Positions 50,067-58,691 of a stretch of 64,000 bases of DNA are shown piece after piece. Numbering within the stretch: the first letter of the stretch is position 1; each line of letters begins with the position of its first letter. The translations under genes and the position numbers were made by a program. The stretch lies in assembly GCA_963797175.1 (NCBI GenBank), contig CAWCOL010000005.1:496001-560000 (forward strand). The letters are read 5' to 3'. The notes beneath the pieces were generated by a model, which saw only the letters and a list, made by a program, of their open reading frames with translations, was not told the DNA's origin and ran no database searches. This stretch comes from DATLLN01 sp963797175 (GTDB lineage Bacteria > Actinomycetota > Thermoleophilia > Gaiellales > JAICJC01).

Positions 50067-50095
50067 TCGATCGAACGTGTGTTCGATCGACTCTA
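50067..50095 (-). promoter_or_regulatory. LexA (SOS) box with -10 element
   Basis: TCGATCGAAC (50067-50076), GTGT, GTTCGATCGA (50081-50090). This 10-bp perfect inverted repeat contains the Gram-positive/actinobacterial SOS box core CGAAC-N4-GTTCG. A TAGAGT -10-like hexamer (minus strand, 50095-50090) abuts it, so LexA binding would cover the start point. It lies directly after the DUF1203 gene stop. Confidence 0.75.
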
Positions 50096-50542
50096 TCGCA
50101 CCGGCGTGCGATCGACGCGGCAGGCGAAGCAGCCGGGCCGCGCGTAGTGAAGGTGGACGAAGGCCGCGCCGGGGGCGGCGAACAGGTCGTCCAGGCCCGC
50201 CTCGAGCTCGGCGCCCTCCACCACCTCGGCGCCGACCATCATGCCGTCGCCGTCGTACGCCCGCGCGGCCAGCAGCCGGCGGCGCAGCTGGTCGGGCACG
50301 GCGCCGTCGAACGCGTAGGGCTCGCAGCCATCGGCGTGCACGAAGACCGGGCCGTCGCCGACGTACGGTGAGCGGACGTCGAACGGGTTGTACGGCACCA
50401 GCAGCATCCGCTCGCCGATCTCGGCGTCGCGCATGCAGCGGCGGCACGGGAAGGAGCCGGGCTCGTCGGCGACGACGATGCGGCCGGGCTTGCGGCGGAC
50501 GTCGGGCTCGCCGGCGGGAAGGGCGTTGATCACGATCGACAT
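50093..50542 (-). CDS. DUF1203-family protein
   Basis: A 149-residue protein from ATG 50542 (AAGGAGCGAGCC upstream). It shows CRRCMRDAEIGERMLLVPYNPF, then GPVFVHADGCEPYAFDG, and RRRLLAARAYD, ending AFVHLHYARPGCFACRVDR. These blocks match my memory of the DUF1203 family, whose function is unknown. Several Cys and His residues suggest a metal site. The SOS palindrome begins two bases after its stop. Confidence 0.72.
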   Translation of the reverse strand: MSIVINALPAGEPDVRRKPGRIVVADEPGSFPCRRCMRDAEIGERMLLVPYNPFDVRSPYVGDGPVFVHADGCEPYAFDGAVPDQLRRRLLAARAYDGDGMMVGAEVVEGAELEAGLDDLFAAPGAAFVHLHYARPGCFACRVDRTPVR

Positions 50543-50585
50543 GGCTCGCTCCTTGGTCGGTGACCGAGGATGAACGCCGGACGCG

Positions 50586-52247
50586 CTACGGGCGTGAGAT
50601 CTCGAGCCGGACGACACGGTCGCAGCCCGCCACGCCGTGGTCGCGGTGGGTGATCAGCAGCACGCCGACACCCGCGGCACGAGCGGCTGTCAGCAGGTCG
50701 GGGAGCAGGGCAGCGGCGGTCTCGTCGTCCAGGTGGGCATCGGGCTCGTCCAGCACGAGCAGGCGCGGCCGGACGAGCAGGGCCCGCGCCAGCGCGAGCC
50801 GCTGCCGCTCCCCGCCGGAGACGCGGTGGCCGTCCTCGCCGACCTCCGTGTCGAGCCCGTCGGGCAGCGAGGCGACCCACGGGCCCAGGCGCGCAGCGTC
50901 CACCACCTGCGCCAGCTCGTCGTCGGTTGCCTCGGGCCGGCCGATCAGCAGGTTCTGGCGGATCGAGGTCGGGAACAGGTGCGCGTCCTGGCCGGCCAGG
51001 ACGATCGCGCGGCGCACGTCCTCCTGGGCATACCGGCGCAGGTCGTGGCCGTCGAGCAGGACGGCGCCCCCGTCCGGGTCGCGGAACCGCACCAGCAGGT
51101 GCGCGAGCGTCGTCTTGCCGGCGCCGCTGGGGCCGACCAGCGCGACCGCCTCGCCCGGCTCCACCGTCAGGTCGAGCCCATCCAGCACCCACGGCCCCGC
51201 CCCGTACCGCGCGCGCACGCCGCGCAGCTCGACCCGGCCGCCCGAGGGCGGCGGCAGGGGATTCTCCGGGTCGCGGACGTCCGGCTCACGGCCGGTCAGC
51301 TCGACGACCCGGGCCGCTGCGGCCGAGGAGGCCGCGAACTGCTCGGCCGCCGCCGGCAGCGGCCGCACCGCCTCGAACGACGCCAGCATCAGCAGCGCCA
51401 GCATCGCCACCAGCACGCCCGAGAGGGCACCGCGGCCGGTGGCCGCGATCGCGACCGCGAGCACCGCCGCGGCCGACAGCCCCGCCGCAGCGACCATGCC
51501 GCCCTCGGCCAGCGCGCCGACGAGCGCCGAGCGGCGCCGGTGGGCGGCCAGCTCGCGGTCGGCGGCCACCACGCGGGCGATCGCGCGAGGGCCGGCGCCG
51601 AAGGCGACCAGCTCGGGCGCGGCCGACAGCGCCTCGACCGTCTCCGTCGCGAGCGTCGCCCGCGCTCCGGCCTCGCGGCGCGTGGCCGAGCGGCCGGCGA
51701 GCCCTGCGCCCACGGGCAGCGCGACGCCCGCGACCAGCAGGCAGAGCGCGACGGCGAGGCCGGCGGCGGGGAGCACCAGCGTCGCCGTCAGCGCCGCCAG
51801 GAACGCCGCGGCGAGGGCGACGACGACCGGGTTGAGCACCCGCAGGAACAGCTCCTGGAGCTGCTCGACGTCGCCCACGAACCGGCTCAGCAGGTCGCCC
51901 GTGCGGGCATCGCCGAGCTGCGCGGGCGCCAGCGGCTCCAGCCGCGCGAACAGCCGCGCACGCAGCGTCGCCATCACGCGCAACACGGCATCGTGGGAGA
52001 GGAGCCGGTCGAGGTAGCGCAGTACGCCGCGGGAGATGCCGAAGAAGCGCACGCCGACGATGGCGACCGACAGCGCCAGGATCGGCGGCCGCAGCGCCGC
52101 CCGCGAGATTAGGTAGCCCGAGGTGGCCATCAGCCCGATCGAGGCGCCGATCGCCAGAGCGCCGGCGGCCGCGCCCAGCAGCAGGCGCAGCCGGTGCGGC
52201 CGGGCCAGGGCGACGATCGACCGGAGCGGCGCCGTGGAGGCGATCAC
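50586..52247 (-). CDS. cydC: ABC exporter CydC-like subunit (thiol export / cytochrome bd assembly)
   Basis: A 553-residue half-transporter: six membrane helices, then an ABC ATPase. Walker A LVGPSGAGKTTL, signature VSGGERQRLALARALL, Walker B LLVLDEPDAHLD and the switch histidine in LLITHRD are intact. With CydD it exports cysteine/glutathione or heme-related thiols needed for cytochrome bd. GTG 52247 overlaps the cydD stop (GTGA). cydAB are not in the window. Confidence 0.9.
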   Translation of the reverse strand: MIASTAPLRSIVALARPHRLRLLLGAAAGALAIGASIGLMATSGYLISRAALRPPILALSVAIVGVRFFGISRGVLRYLDRLLSHDAVLRVMATLRARLFARLEPLAPAQLGDARTGDLLSRFVGDVEQLQELFLRVLNPVVVALAAAFLAALTATLVLPAAGLAVALCLLVAGVALPVGAGLAGRSATRREAGARATLATETVEALSAAPELVAFGAGPRAIARVVAADRELAAHRRRSALVGALAEGGMVAAAGLSAAAVLAVAIAATGRGALSGVLVAMLALLMLASFEAVRPLPAAAEQFAASSAAAARVVELTGREPDVRDPENPLPPPSGGRVELRGVRARYGAGPWVLDGLDLTVEPGEAVALVGPSGAGKTTLAHLLVRFRDPDGGAVLLDGHDLRRYAQEDVRRAIVLAGQDAHLFPTSIRQNLLIGRPEATDDELAQVVDAARLGPWVASLPDGLDTEVGEDGHRVSGGERQRLALARALLVRPRLLVLDEPDAHLDDETAAALLPDLLTAARAAGVGVLLITHRDHGVAGCDRVVRLEISRP

Positions 52248-53920
52248 GGTCGCACCCCGGGGGACGCATCGGCGATCCGGCCGTCTTCGAGCACGACGAC
52301 GCGGTCGGCCCAGCGGTGCGCCAGGTCGAGGTCGTGTGTGATCAGCAGGGCCGTGGAGTCGTGCTCGAGCCGCATCAGCGCCTCGCCGACCCGCCCGGCG
52401 GCCGCGGCGTCGAGGCTGGTGGTGGGCTCGTCCAGGATGAGCAGCGATGCCCCGCGGACGAGCACGCGGGCCAGGGCGATCCGGCGCACCTGCCCGGCGG
52501 AGAACGCTCGGCCACCCTCGCCGACGACGGTGCGCCAGCCGTCCGGCAGCTCCGCCACCAGCTCGCGCATGCCGGCCCGCTGGGCGGCCTCGTCCACGTC
52601 CGCCTGCGAGGCGTCCGGCCTGCCCAGGCGGACGGCGTCGAGCAGCGTGCCCGCCGTCACGCTGGGGCGCTGCGGCACCCAGCTGATCAGCCCTCTCCAC
52701 GCGTCGGCATCAACGTCGGCCAGGTCGGCGTCGCCGACCAGGATGCGGCCGCCGTCCGGCCGCCTGAACCCCAGCAGCAGCGAGGCGATCGTGGACTTGC
52801 CCGCGCCGCTTCGGCCCACCAGGGCGAGCCGCTCGCCCGGCCACAGGGTGAGGCTGACGCCGTCCAGCACCGGCGCTCCACGGCCGGAGGGTGCGACCGT
52901 CACGCCGTCCAGCCGGACCGGCACGTCTCGCGGATCGAGCGGCCGCGCGCCGGTCTCGTTCGATGCCGGCGGATCCTCGATCCTCGAGAGGATCGCGTCC
53001 GCCGCGGCGAGCCCGTCGGCACTGGCGTGGAATTGCGCAGCGGTCGTCCGCAGCGGGCCGTACAGCTCGGGGGCGAGCACCAGGATCGTCAGCGCGGGGG
53101 CGAACGCGATGCCGCCGCCGTCGAGCCGCACGCCGATCTCGACGGCGACCAGAGCGGTGCCCAGCACGGCGGCGAGCTCCAGCACCAGAGCCGACAGGAA
53201 CGCGATCCGTAGCGTCGCCATCGTCTCGCGCCGGAAGGTCTCCCCGGTCTCGGCGATCCGCTCCACCTGGACGCGGCCCCGGTTGAACGCGCGCAGCGTC
53301 GGCAGGCCGCTGACCACGGCCAGGAAGTGGCCGGAGAGCCGGGCAAGCGCGGCGTAGCGCGCGCGGGCGCGCTGGGCGGTCGTGCGCCCGACGAGGTATC
53401 CGAACACGGGGATCAGCGGCAGCGTGGCCGCCATCAGCAGCGCCGACTCGACGTCGAGCGCCGCAACCGCGGCGAGGATCGCGAGCGGCACGACGAGCGC
53501 CAGCGCAAGCGACGGCAGGTAGCGGGCGAAGTACGGATCGAGCGCGTCCACGCCGGACGTCGCGGCGACCGCCAGCGTCGCCCGGTCGGTCGCCTCGGCG
53601 CCGGTGCGGGCGTCGAGCATCGTGCCGACCAACCAGGCGCGAAGCTCGCGGGCAGCGGCGGCGGACGCGAGGTGCCCGCCCGCCTCCAGCGCCCACGCGA
53701 CCCCGCCGCGCACCAGCGAGGCGGCGGCGAGCAGGGCCAGGCCGGGCGCCGCGGCGGCGAGGCCCTCGTCGTGGAGCAGCACCCCGCTGACGACGTGGCC
53801 GAGCGCCAGCGCCTGGACGATCGTGGCGGCGGCCGAGACGACGCCGAGCGGCACCGTCGCGATCGCGAACCGGCGCGCGGCCGGCGATGCGCGCAGCAGC
53901 CGGGGGTCGACCGCCGCCAC
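52244..53920 (-). CDS. cydD: ABC exporter CydD-like subunit
   Basis: A 558-residue partner half-transporter with an N-terminal membrane domain and a C-terminal ATPase: Walker A LVGRSGAGKSTIASLL, signature FSAGQVRRIALARVL (SAGQ variant typical of CydD), Walker B LLILDEPTTSLD and LLITHDLDLAH. GTG 53920 is the start. Directly repeated TTGAGA-x-TAAC elements 60-100 bases upstream may control it. The pair cydD-cydC forms one operon. Confidence 0.9.
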   Translation of the reverse strand: MAAVDPRLLRASPAARRFAIATVPLGVVSAAATIVQALALGHVVSGVLLHDEGLAAAAPGLALLAAASLVRGGVAWALEAGGHLASAAAARELRAWLVGTMLDARTGAEATDRATLAVAATSGVDALDPYFARYLPSLALALVVPLAILAAVAALDVESALLMAATLPLIPVFGYLVGRTTAQRARARYAALARLSGHFLAVVSGLPTLRAFNRGRVQVERIAETGETFRRETMATLRIAFLSALVLELAAVLGTALVAVEIGVRLDGGGIAFAPALTILVLAPELYGPLRTTAAQFHASADGLAAADAILSRIEDPPASNETGARPLDPRDVPVRLDGVTVAPSGRGAPVLDGVSLTLWPGERLALVGRSGAGKSTIASLLLGFRRPDGGRILVGDADLADVDADAWRGLISWVPQRPSVTAGTLLDAVRLGRPDASQADVDEAAQRAGMRELVAELPDGWRTVVGEGGRAFSAGQVRRIALARVLVRGASLLILDEPTTSLDAAAAGRVGEALMRLEHDSTALLITHDLDLAHRWADRVVVLEDGRIADASPGVRP

Positions 53921-53980
53921 GCCTACCGCACCGTCGAAGAGGGTTGCCGCATCGCCGGATCGTACGCGGATTGCACGATC

Positions 53981-54015
53981 TTGAGACTAACCGTCAAGTG
54001 GAGATTGAGAGTAAC
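53981..54015. promoter_or_regulatory. Candidate operator upstream of cydDC
   Basis: A direct repeat TTGAGACTAAC (53981-53991) and TTGAGAGTAAC (54005-54015), 24 bases apart. The first also forms an inverted repeat CTTGA-N9-TCAAG (53980-53998). The area is relatively AT-rich. Remaining bases of 53921-54093 hold no gene I can support. Confidence 0.4.
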
Positions 54016-54093
54016 ACCACCTCGCCAAAGCAGCGATGCAATCGGCACGAACCTACCGCAATCCGGGGAGGGCGGATCCCGGGATCACGTAGA

Positions 54094-54117
54094 CGGGACG
54101 CCGCCGTGGCGGTCCCG
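54094..54117 (-). terminator. Terminator of the tandem cupin operon
   Basis: CGGGA (54094-54098) pairs with TCCCG (54113-54117), with inner CCGCC/GGCGG and loop GT. It starts six bases beyond the cupin stop. Confidence 0.55.
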
Positions 54118-54122
54118 ATCGC

Positions 54123-54575
54123 CTACAGCTCGCCGTCCCAGTAGTCCACGGCATCGCCCAGCCGGAAGAGCTTGCCCGGCGGCCAGACGCCGACCTTCTG
54201 CGAGTCGGGGTACACCGAGACGCCGACCGCGGCCTTGGTGGACAGCATCCCCACCCGCACGGGCTCGTCGGTCGCGTTCGACACCTTGTGCGCCCCGGAC
54301 TCGTCCGGGGCGAAGCGGACCGCGTCCCACGGCTCCAGGACGCGCTCGCCCTCGGGCGTCCGCAGCGTCGGTGTGCCGACCAGGACGATCAGCCACTCCT
54401 CCTCGGTCAGCTCGTAGTGGTACGGGCAGATGCTGTCGCCGGGCGGGATCTCGTAGACCGAGAGGCCGAGCCGCGACGCGCCGATCAGCGGGCCCACCCG
54501 CGTGTAGCTCGGGTGGTAGCCGGGCGGATCGCCGTCGTCCACCTGGAGCGGCACCGAGAAGAGGTTGGCGCTCAC
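54123..54575 (-). CDS. Cupin-domain protein (first of a tandem pair in position, downstream copy)
   Basis: A 150-residue cupin. Motif 1 is CPYHYELTEEEWLIVLVG (His-x-His...Glu) and motif 2 is GAHKVSNATDEP with a His. The C-terminal KLFRLGDAVDYWDGEL closely matches the neighbouring cupin's DAVDYWEGER, so the two are recent paralogs. It binds a metal and probably a small acid or sugar; no reaction is assigned. ATG 54575 overlaps the upstream paralog's stop (ATGA). Confidence 0.82.
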   Translation of the reverse strand: MSANLFSVPLQVDDGDPPGYHPSYTRVGPLIGASRLGLSVYEIPPGDSICPYHYELTEEEWLIVLVGTPTLRTPEGERVLEPWDAVRFAPDESGAHKVSNATDEPVRVGMLSTKAAVGVSVYPDSQKVGVWPPGKLFRLGDAVDYWDGEL

Positions 54576-55027
54576 CGCTCGCCCTCCCAGTAGTCCACGG
54601 CGTCGCTTCGGCGGAAGTCGAGCCGGTCCTCGGCGACCGCGGGCCGGGGCCCGATCTTGTCGCTGTCGGGGTAGACCGCGACCGAGGGCTCGCGGTTCGC
54701 GGAGAGGATCAGGAACCGGCCGGGGCCGCGCACTGCGTGTGCGCCCTCGGGGCCGGACGGGAAGCAGACGACGTCGCCGGGCGCGAGCACCTGCTCACCC
54801 TCCGGCAGGCGCACCGCCGGCGTGCCCTCGATCACCAGCAGCCACTCCTCCACGCCGTGGTGGTAGTGGTAGGGCCAGTTCCGCTCGCCCTCGGCGAGCT
54901 CGTAGACCGCGCCGCCGATCCACTCCGAGCCGAGGCGCGCGCCGACGCGCAGCGTGCGCATGCGCCAGCCCTCAACCTCGTCGGAGACGTGGGGCAGCTC
55001 GGCCGATGCGAGATTGACGACCTCCAT
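54572..55027 (-). CDS. Cupin-domain protein (upstream copy of tandem pair)
   Basis: A 151-residue cupin, paralog of the next gene. Motif 1 is WPYHYHHGVEEWLLVIEG and motif 2 is GPEGAHAVRGPGRFL; the shared SVAVYPDSDKIG corresponds to SVYPDSQKVG in the other. Both N-termini differ, which suggests distinct ligands. ATG 55027 lies 29 bases downstream of the secreted-protein gene's stop, so the three may be one operon. Confidence 0.84.
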   Translation of the reverse strand: MEVVNLASAELPHVSDEVEGWRMRTLRVGARLGSEWIGGAVYELAEGERNWPYHYHHGVEEWLLVIEGTPAVRLPEGEQVLAPGDVVCFPSGPEGAHAVRGPGRFLILSANREPSVAVYPDSDKIGPRPAVAEDRLDFRRSDAVDYWEGER

Positions 55028-55056
55028 GGCCGGGACGATACCGGGTCGGGTGCGGG

Positions 55057-55519
55057 TCAGCGGCCCGCGCGGAAGACGATCCGGCAGCCGTGGCCCGGCG
55101 TCAGCCGGACGTCGAGCGACGTCGTCGCTGTGCGCCGACACGGCGATACCCGCGTGGCAGCGGTCGGTCGGCGGATCGAGGTAGTTGCAGCTGCCGTCGC
55201 ACGGCCGCTGCCAGCTCGCGATCGTGTACCGCCCGGGCGCCAGCGGCTGCGAGAACACCGGCGTGTTCCCCAGCACCATGAAGCTTACGGTCGTGCCCGG
55301 CCCGTGAGCCGGCGTGATCCGCAGGTACGAGCGCGAGCCCTCGGTGTAGTAGATGTGCCCGAGCTGGGTCTGGTAGATCGTCAGGTGCCCGGATCCGGCG
55401 GGCAGCTTGTTCGCGGTCGTCGGGTCGGCGTGCGCACGCCCGGTGTGCACGTAGACGCCGAGGGCGAGGAGCACGACGAGGACGGGCACGGCCAGGTACT
55501 TGATGCGGTGTGGGTTCAT
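55057..55519 (-). CDS. Secreted/anchored hypothetical protein (one apparent frameshift)
   Basis: From ATG 55519 the frame gives a signal anchor (YLAVPVLVVLLALGVYVHTG) and a small beta domain, SGHLTIYQTQLGHIYYTEG to YTIASWQRPCDGSCNYLDPP. Without correction the frame runs on into the cupin gene. One extra base near 55120-55130 would move it to TSLDVRLTPGHGCRIVFRAG and a stop at 55057, giving about 153 residues with a paired set of cysteines. Family not recognised. Confidence 0.6.
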
Positions 55520-55620
55520 GCCGGCTCGGACGCCGCCCGGGCCGCCGGAGTTCCCGCCAAACCGACATCGGCCTTCGGTCGTAGTCCAGACAGCGCGGTT
55601 CCACAACTGAGGGGTGACGC

Positions 55621-56046
55621 ATGCGCAGGTTCTGGACACGCGGTGGACCGGCGATCGCGGCGGCGATCGTGCTCTCGGCGGTGCTGGCGACCGCGGCGGC
55701 CGGCGCCGGGACGGCGTCGAGGTGGCAGCTGGTGGACGACCACCAGTCGGCCTGCTTCTCGCCGAACGTGACGAGCAGCTACTACGGGATCTGGATCAGC
55801 GGGCGATGGCGGCACACGATCGACGTCGGCGCGCGGGCGCTGCCCGCAGGTGGGTCGTTCTCGACGAGCTACGCCCCGATCGCGCCGGGCTCGAGCACGG
55901 GCGAGTACTCGCTGGCATACGTGCGGGTGCAGATCCCGGCGGCGACGCCAGTCGGGAGCTACAGCGCGACGCTGTGGGCATCGGACGGCAAGCACACGCA
56001 GACCGTCCCGATCACGCTGAACATAAAGACGCGCTGCGGCTACTGA
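55621..56046 (+). CDS. Small secreted beta-rich protein (possibly DUF5980-like)
   Basis: A 141-residue protein with a signal peptide (AIVLSAVLATAAAGAG). The mature part: WQLVDDHQSACFSPNVTSSY, YGIWISGRWRHTIDVG, GSFSTSYAPIAPGSSTGEYS, LAYVRVQIPAATPVGSYSA, ending TLNIKTRCGY. Two cysteines (early and third from the end) could form a disulfide. The pattern reminds me of DUF5980 proteins of actinomycetes, unverified. Probably an Ig-like extracellular domain. It starts 101 bases from the divergent secreted gene. Confidence 0.68.
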   Translation: MRRFWTRGGPAIAAAIVLSAVLATAAAGAGTASRWQLVDDHQSACFSPNVTSSYYGIWISGRWRHTIDVGARALPAGGSFSTSYAPIAPGSSTGEYSLAYVRVQIPAATPVGSYSATLWASDGKHTQTVPITLNIKTRCGY

Positions 56047-56066
56047 ACCGCTCGCGTCGCCGCGGA

Positions 56067-56216
56067 TCAGCTCGGCTCGGGAATGAGCCAGCCCCACCCC
56101 TCGTACAGCGCCAGCACGGCGAACAGGAAGATCAACACGATCCCGAGCAGCTGCCGTGCGAATGCCCAGCGCGTCAGCCCGCTCTGCTCCTCCGCCAGAC
56201 CGTCATCGTTGTCCAT
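56067..56216 (-). CDS. Small single-helix membrane protein (49 residues)
   Basis: ATG 56216 to TGA 56067. An acidic N-terminus (MDNDDGLAEEQSGLTRWAFA) is followed by a hydrophobic helix (LLGIVLIFLFAVLALYEGWG) and a short tail. Codon bias fits. No strong ribosome site is seen. It lies convergent with the small secreted gene and 38 bases downstream of the large secreted gene on the same strand. Function unknown. Confidence 0.55.
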   Translation of the reverse strand: MDNDDGLAEEQSGLTRWAFARQLLGIVLIFLFAVLALYEGWGWLIPEPS

Positions 56217-56254
56217 CGCGCGAACCTACCACCGTCACATCGTCACGAAGACGG

Positions 56255-57400
56255 TCAGACGCACAGGCCCTTTGTCAGCGTGAACTTCGAGAACGTCGCC
56301 GTGACCGGCCCCGGGAGCTTCGTCTGGTCGCCCCATATCTGGAGGCCGAGCGTCACTGACCCTGGGTAGCCGAGCGTGGTGCCGAGCTTCTTCCACTTGC
56401 CGGCGGTCGTCGAGTCGCGGTAATACGTCGTGATCGCCCCGCTGAGCTGGCGGACCCGTAGGTCGCCGGACAACGCGGCCGTGGGCTTGGCCAGGAAGCC
56501 GCCGCCCGAGTCAACCGCGTTGAAGACATAGTTCTCTCCCGAGCCAACGTCCCCCGTAGCCGCGAAGCTCGTCCGCTCCAGCGTCACGGAGCCGTTCGGC
56601 GAGGGGTACGTGGGGTTGTTGACCAGCAGCGCGGCACGCACCGAACTGGCCGCCGGCCACGTGTTGAGAACGTAGTGCAGGTGCACATCGAAGTCGCCGG
56701 TGATCGTGCAGTCGGAGAAGTAGGTGGCGACCGGCTGAGCGCCCGTCCGGGTGCCGATGGTAACCGCCAGCGTTTTCGGCGACTGCGTGACCTGGACGTC
56801 GCCGGCCGTCTTGACATTCCAGGTGAGTCCGCGCCAGGTCTCCTGACGGCAGACGGCGGCCGTGCCTGTGAGGTAGGCGCTGCCCGAGGCAGGGCCACCG
56901 TTGTTGTCACGCTGGACGATGACGTCATCGCCAGCGGCGATCGTGCCCGCGGGAATCGCGATCTGGAACGGCGCCGCCGCGTATTCCCAAATCGGGCCGC
57001 CGTCGCTGTAGACATCCGGCGGATTGAGCGCGGTGGGCGTCACCGTCGCATTCGCGACGGGTGGCAGGACGAACCCGGTCGGGGTGCCCACCGGATGGAG
57101 CCCTCCCGGCACGACTATCGCGCCCGCCAGCGTGTCCGGAGCGCCGTGGTAGACGTGCACGGTGATGGCCGGGTACGGAGGCGACGGCGGCGGCGTGACC
57201 GCGGGGTCGGTGTACGTGTGCAGACCCGCCCGGCCATGGACGCGCGTCGTACAGATGGCGCCGGGAGCCGCGCCGGGCGGCGGGCCGACCTCGAGGTCAG
57301 TCGGTCCCTTCCCCAGGATCCACTTCGCCGACTCGGCCGGAGCGGCGCTGATCAGTAGCGCGGCGGCCACAACTGCCAGCATGAGCGCCTTCGTCTTCAC
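56255..57400 (-). CDS. Secreted hypothetical protein with concanavalin/LamG-like C-terminal domain
   Basis: A 381-residue protein from GTG 57400 (GGAGGGTGGG upstream). The signal peptide is LAVVAAALLISAAPAES. The N-terminal half is Pro-rich and beta-like with HVYHGAPDTLAGAIVVPGG and a Cys pair. The C-terminal ~190 residues, with TITGDFDVHLHYVLNTWPA, SGENYVFNAVDSGGGFLA and GSVTLGLQIWGDQ ending FSKFTLTKGLC, read as a jelly-roll (DUF1349/LamG-like) domain. Probably an extracellular binding protein; no catalytic residues seen. Base composition is slightly lower in GC than its neighbours. Confidence 0.65.
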   Translation of the reverse strand: MKTKALMLAVVAAALLISAAPAESAKWILGKGPTDLEVGPPPGAAPGAICTTRVHGRAGLHTYTDPAVTPPPSPPYPAITVHVYHGAPDTLAGAIVVPGGLHPVGTPTGFVLPPVANATVTPTALNPPDVYSDGGPIWEYAAAPFQIAIPAGTIAAGDDVIVQRDNNGGPASGSAYLTGTAAVCRQETWRGLTWNVKTAGDVQVTQSPKTLAVTIGTRTGAQPVATYFSDCTITGDFDVHLHYVLNTWPAASSVRAALLVNNPTYPSPNGSVTLERTSFAATGDVGSGENYVFNAVDSGGGFLAKPTAALSGDLRVRQLSGAITTYYRDSTTAGKWKKLGTTLGYPGSVTLGLQIWGDQTKLPGPVTATFSKFTLTKGLCV

Positions 57401-57534
57401 GGTATCCCACCCTCCGTCGAGAACGACGTCGCGGGTTGTCCAGCCTGAACCGCAGTAACCACGTGACGTGGTGCGCGGTCGCAATCTTCCCACATCTCCC
57501 CTGCGATGAGTGAGCACTCGGTAGGGTCGGCTCG

Positions 57535-58044
57535 ATGTCGAGGGTCTTGGTGACCGGGATGTCGGGAACCGGCAAGTCGTCGGCTCTCGCCGAGCTTGGC
57601 CGGCGCGGCTATCGCGTCGTCGATACCGACGATCCGGGCTGGCGCGAGTATCGCGAGCACGGTGAGCCCTCCGACGAGCTGCACCGCGGGGAATGGCTCT
57701 GGGTCGAGGAGAGGATCACGGACTTGCTCGACTCCGATGATGGTCGCTCGCTCGTCGTCTCGGGGTGCGTGAGGAACCAGTCAGCGTTCTACGACCGTTT
57801 CGACGCGATCGTCCTGCTCAGCGCCCCTGCCGACGTGATCCTCGACCGGATCGCACGCAGAACGACCAACGACTACGGCAAGACCGCGCTGGAACGAGCG
57901 ATGATCCTGGACGACCTGGCCAGCGTCGAGCCGCTCCTCAGGAAGGGCTGCACCCACGAGCTGGACGCCAGCCGACCGCTCGCCGACATCGTCGCCGACC
58001 TGGACGCGATCGCCTCGGCCTCTCCAGGCGATTCCGAGGCGTGA
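57535..58044 (+). CDS. P-loop kinase-like protein (shikimate/adenylate-kinase fold)
   Basis: A 169-residue protein. Walker A VTGMSGTGKSSALAELG at the N-terminus, VVDTDDPGWREY with acidic substrate-side residues, LVVSGCVRNQSAFYDRFD and IVLLSAPADVILDRIARRTTNDYGK, the last resembling the lid of nucleoside/shikimate kinases. Similar short proteins occur in actinomycetes, often annotated as AAA-type ATP-binding proteins. The phosphoryl acceptor is unknown. tRNA-Trp lies 9 bases downstream on the opposite strand. Confidence 0.75.
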   Translation: MSRVLVTGMSGTGKSSALAELGRRGYRVVDTDDPGWREYREHGEPSDELHRGEWLWVEERITDLLDSDDGRSLVVSGCVRNQSAFYDRFDAIVLLSAPADVILDRIARRTTNDYGKTALERAMILDDLASVEPLLRKGCTHELDASRPLADIVADLDAIASASPGDSEA

Positions 58045-58052
58045 CGGTGCGA

Positions 58053-58125
<73 letters not shown>

Positions 58126-58136
58126 TCGAAGGCCGA

Positions 58137-58164
58137 ACTCTACCGCGATGCCGCGCCAGTCCAA
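58137..58164 (-). promoter_or_regulatory. Promoter of tRNA-Trp
   Basis: On the minus strand TTGGAC (58164-58159), 16 bases, TAGAGT (58142-58137), ending 11 bases upstream of the tRNA. Confidence 0.5.
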
Positions 58165-58229
58165 GTCGGCACACCCCTGGCACGGCCGGCATGGAGACCC
58201 GTGACAGGTCGCCGCGTACAGTGGTCGCC

Positions 58230-58691
58230 ATGACCACATCGACCCTCATCATCGACTCGCCGATCGGCGACCTGCTCCTGACCGCATCCGACGGCGCGCT
58301 CACCGGCCTCCTCATGGAGCCCTTCGACGTGCCCGACTCGACCAGGCGCCGCGACCCGGCGCTGACCGCCGCCCGCAAGCAGCTGGACGCCTACTTCGCC
58401 GGCAAGCGCAGCAGCTTCGACGTGCCGCTCGCGCCGGGCGGCACACCGTTCCAGGCCGAGGTCTGGACCACGCTCCGCGACGTCCCCTACGGCGAGACGA
58501 TCACCTACGCCGAGTTGGCCCGCCGCGTCGGCAGGCCTGGCCACTTCCGCGCGGTCGGCTCCGCCAACGGCCGCAACCCGATCTCGATCATCATCCCCTG
58601 CCACCGCGTCGTCGGCTCCGACGGCAGCCTGACGGGCTACGGCGGCGGCATCGAGCGCAAGCGCTGGCTGCTCGACCACGAGCGGCGTTAG
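58230..58691 (+). CDS. ogt: Methylated-DNA--protein-cysteine methyltransferase
   Basis: A 153-residue suicide repair enzyme that removes O6-alkylguanine. Active site IIIPCHRVVGSDGSLTGYGG with acceptor cysteine. Preceding blocks are FQAEVWTTLRDVPYGETITY (wing helix) and FRAVGSANGRNP (arginine finger). The Ada-like N-terminal domain is short, as in Ogt. ATG 58230 follows a TACAGT -10-like hexamer by seven bases, suggesting a leaderless mRNA. It overlaps the convergent arginase-like gene by 4 bases. Confidence 0.93.
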   Translation: MTTSTLIIDSPIGDLLLTASDGALTGLLMEPFDVPDSTRRRDPALTAARKQLDAYFAGKRSSFDVPLAPGGTPFQAEVWTTLRDVPYGETITYAELARRVGRPGHFRAVGSANGRNPISIIIPCHRVVGSDGSLTGYGGGIERKRWLLDHERR

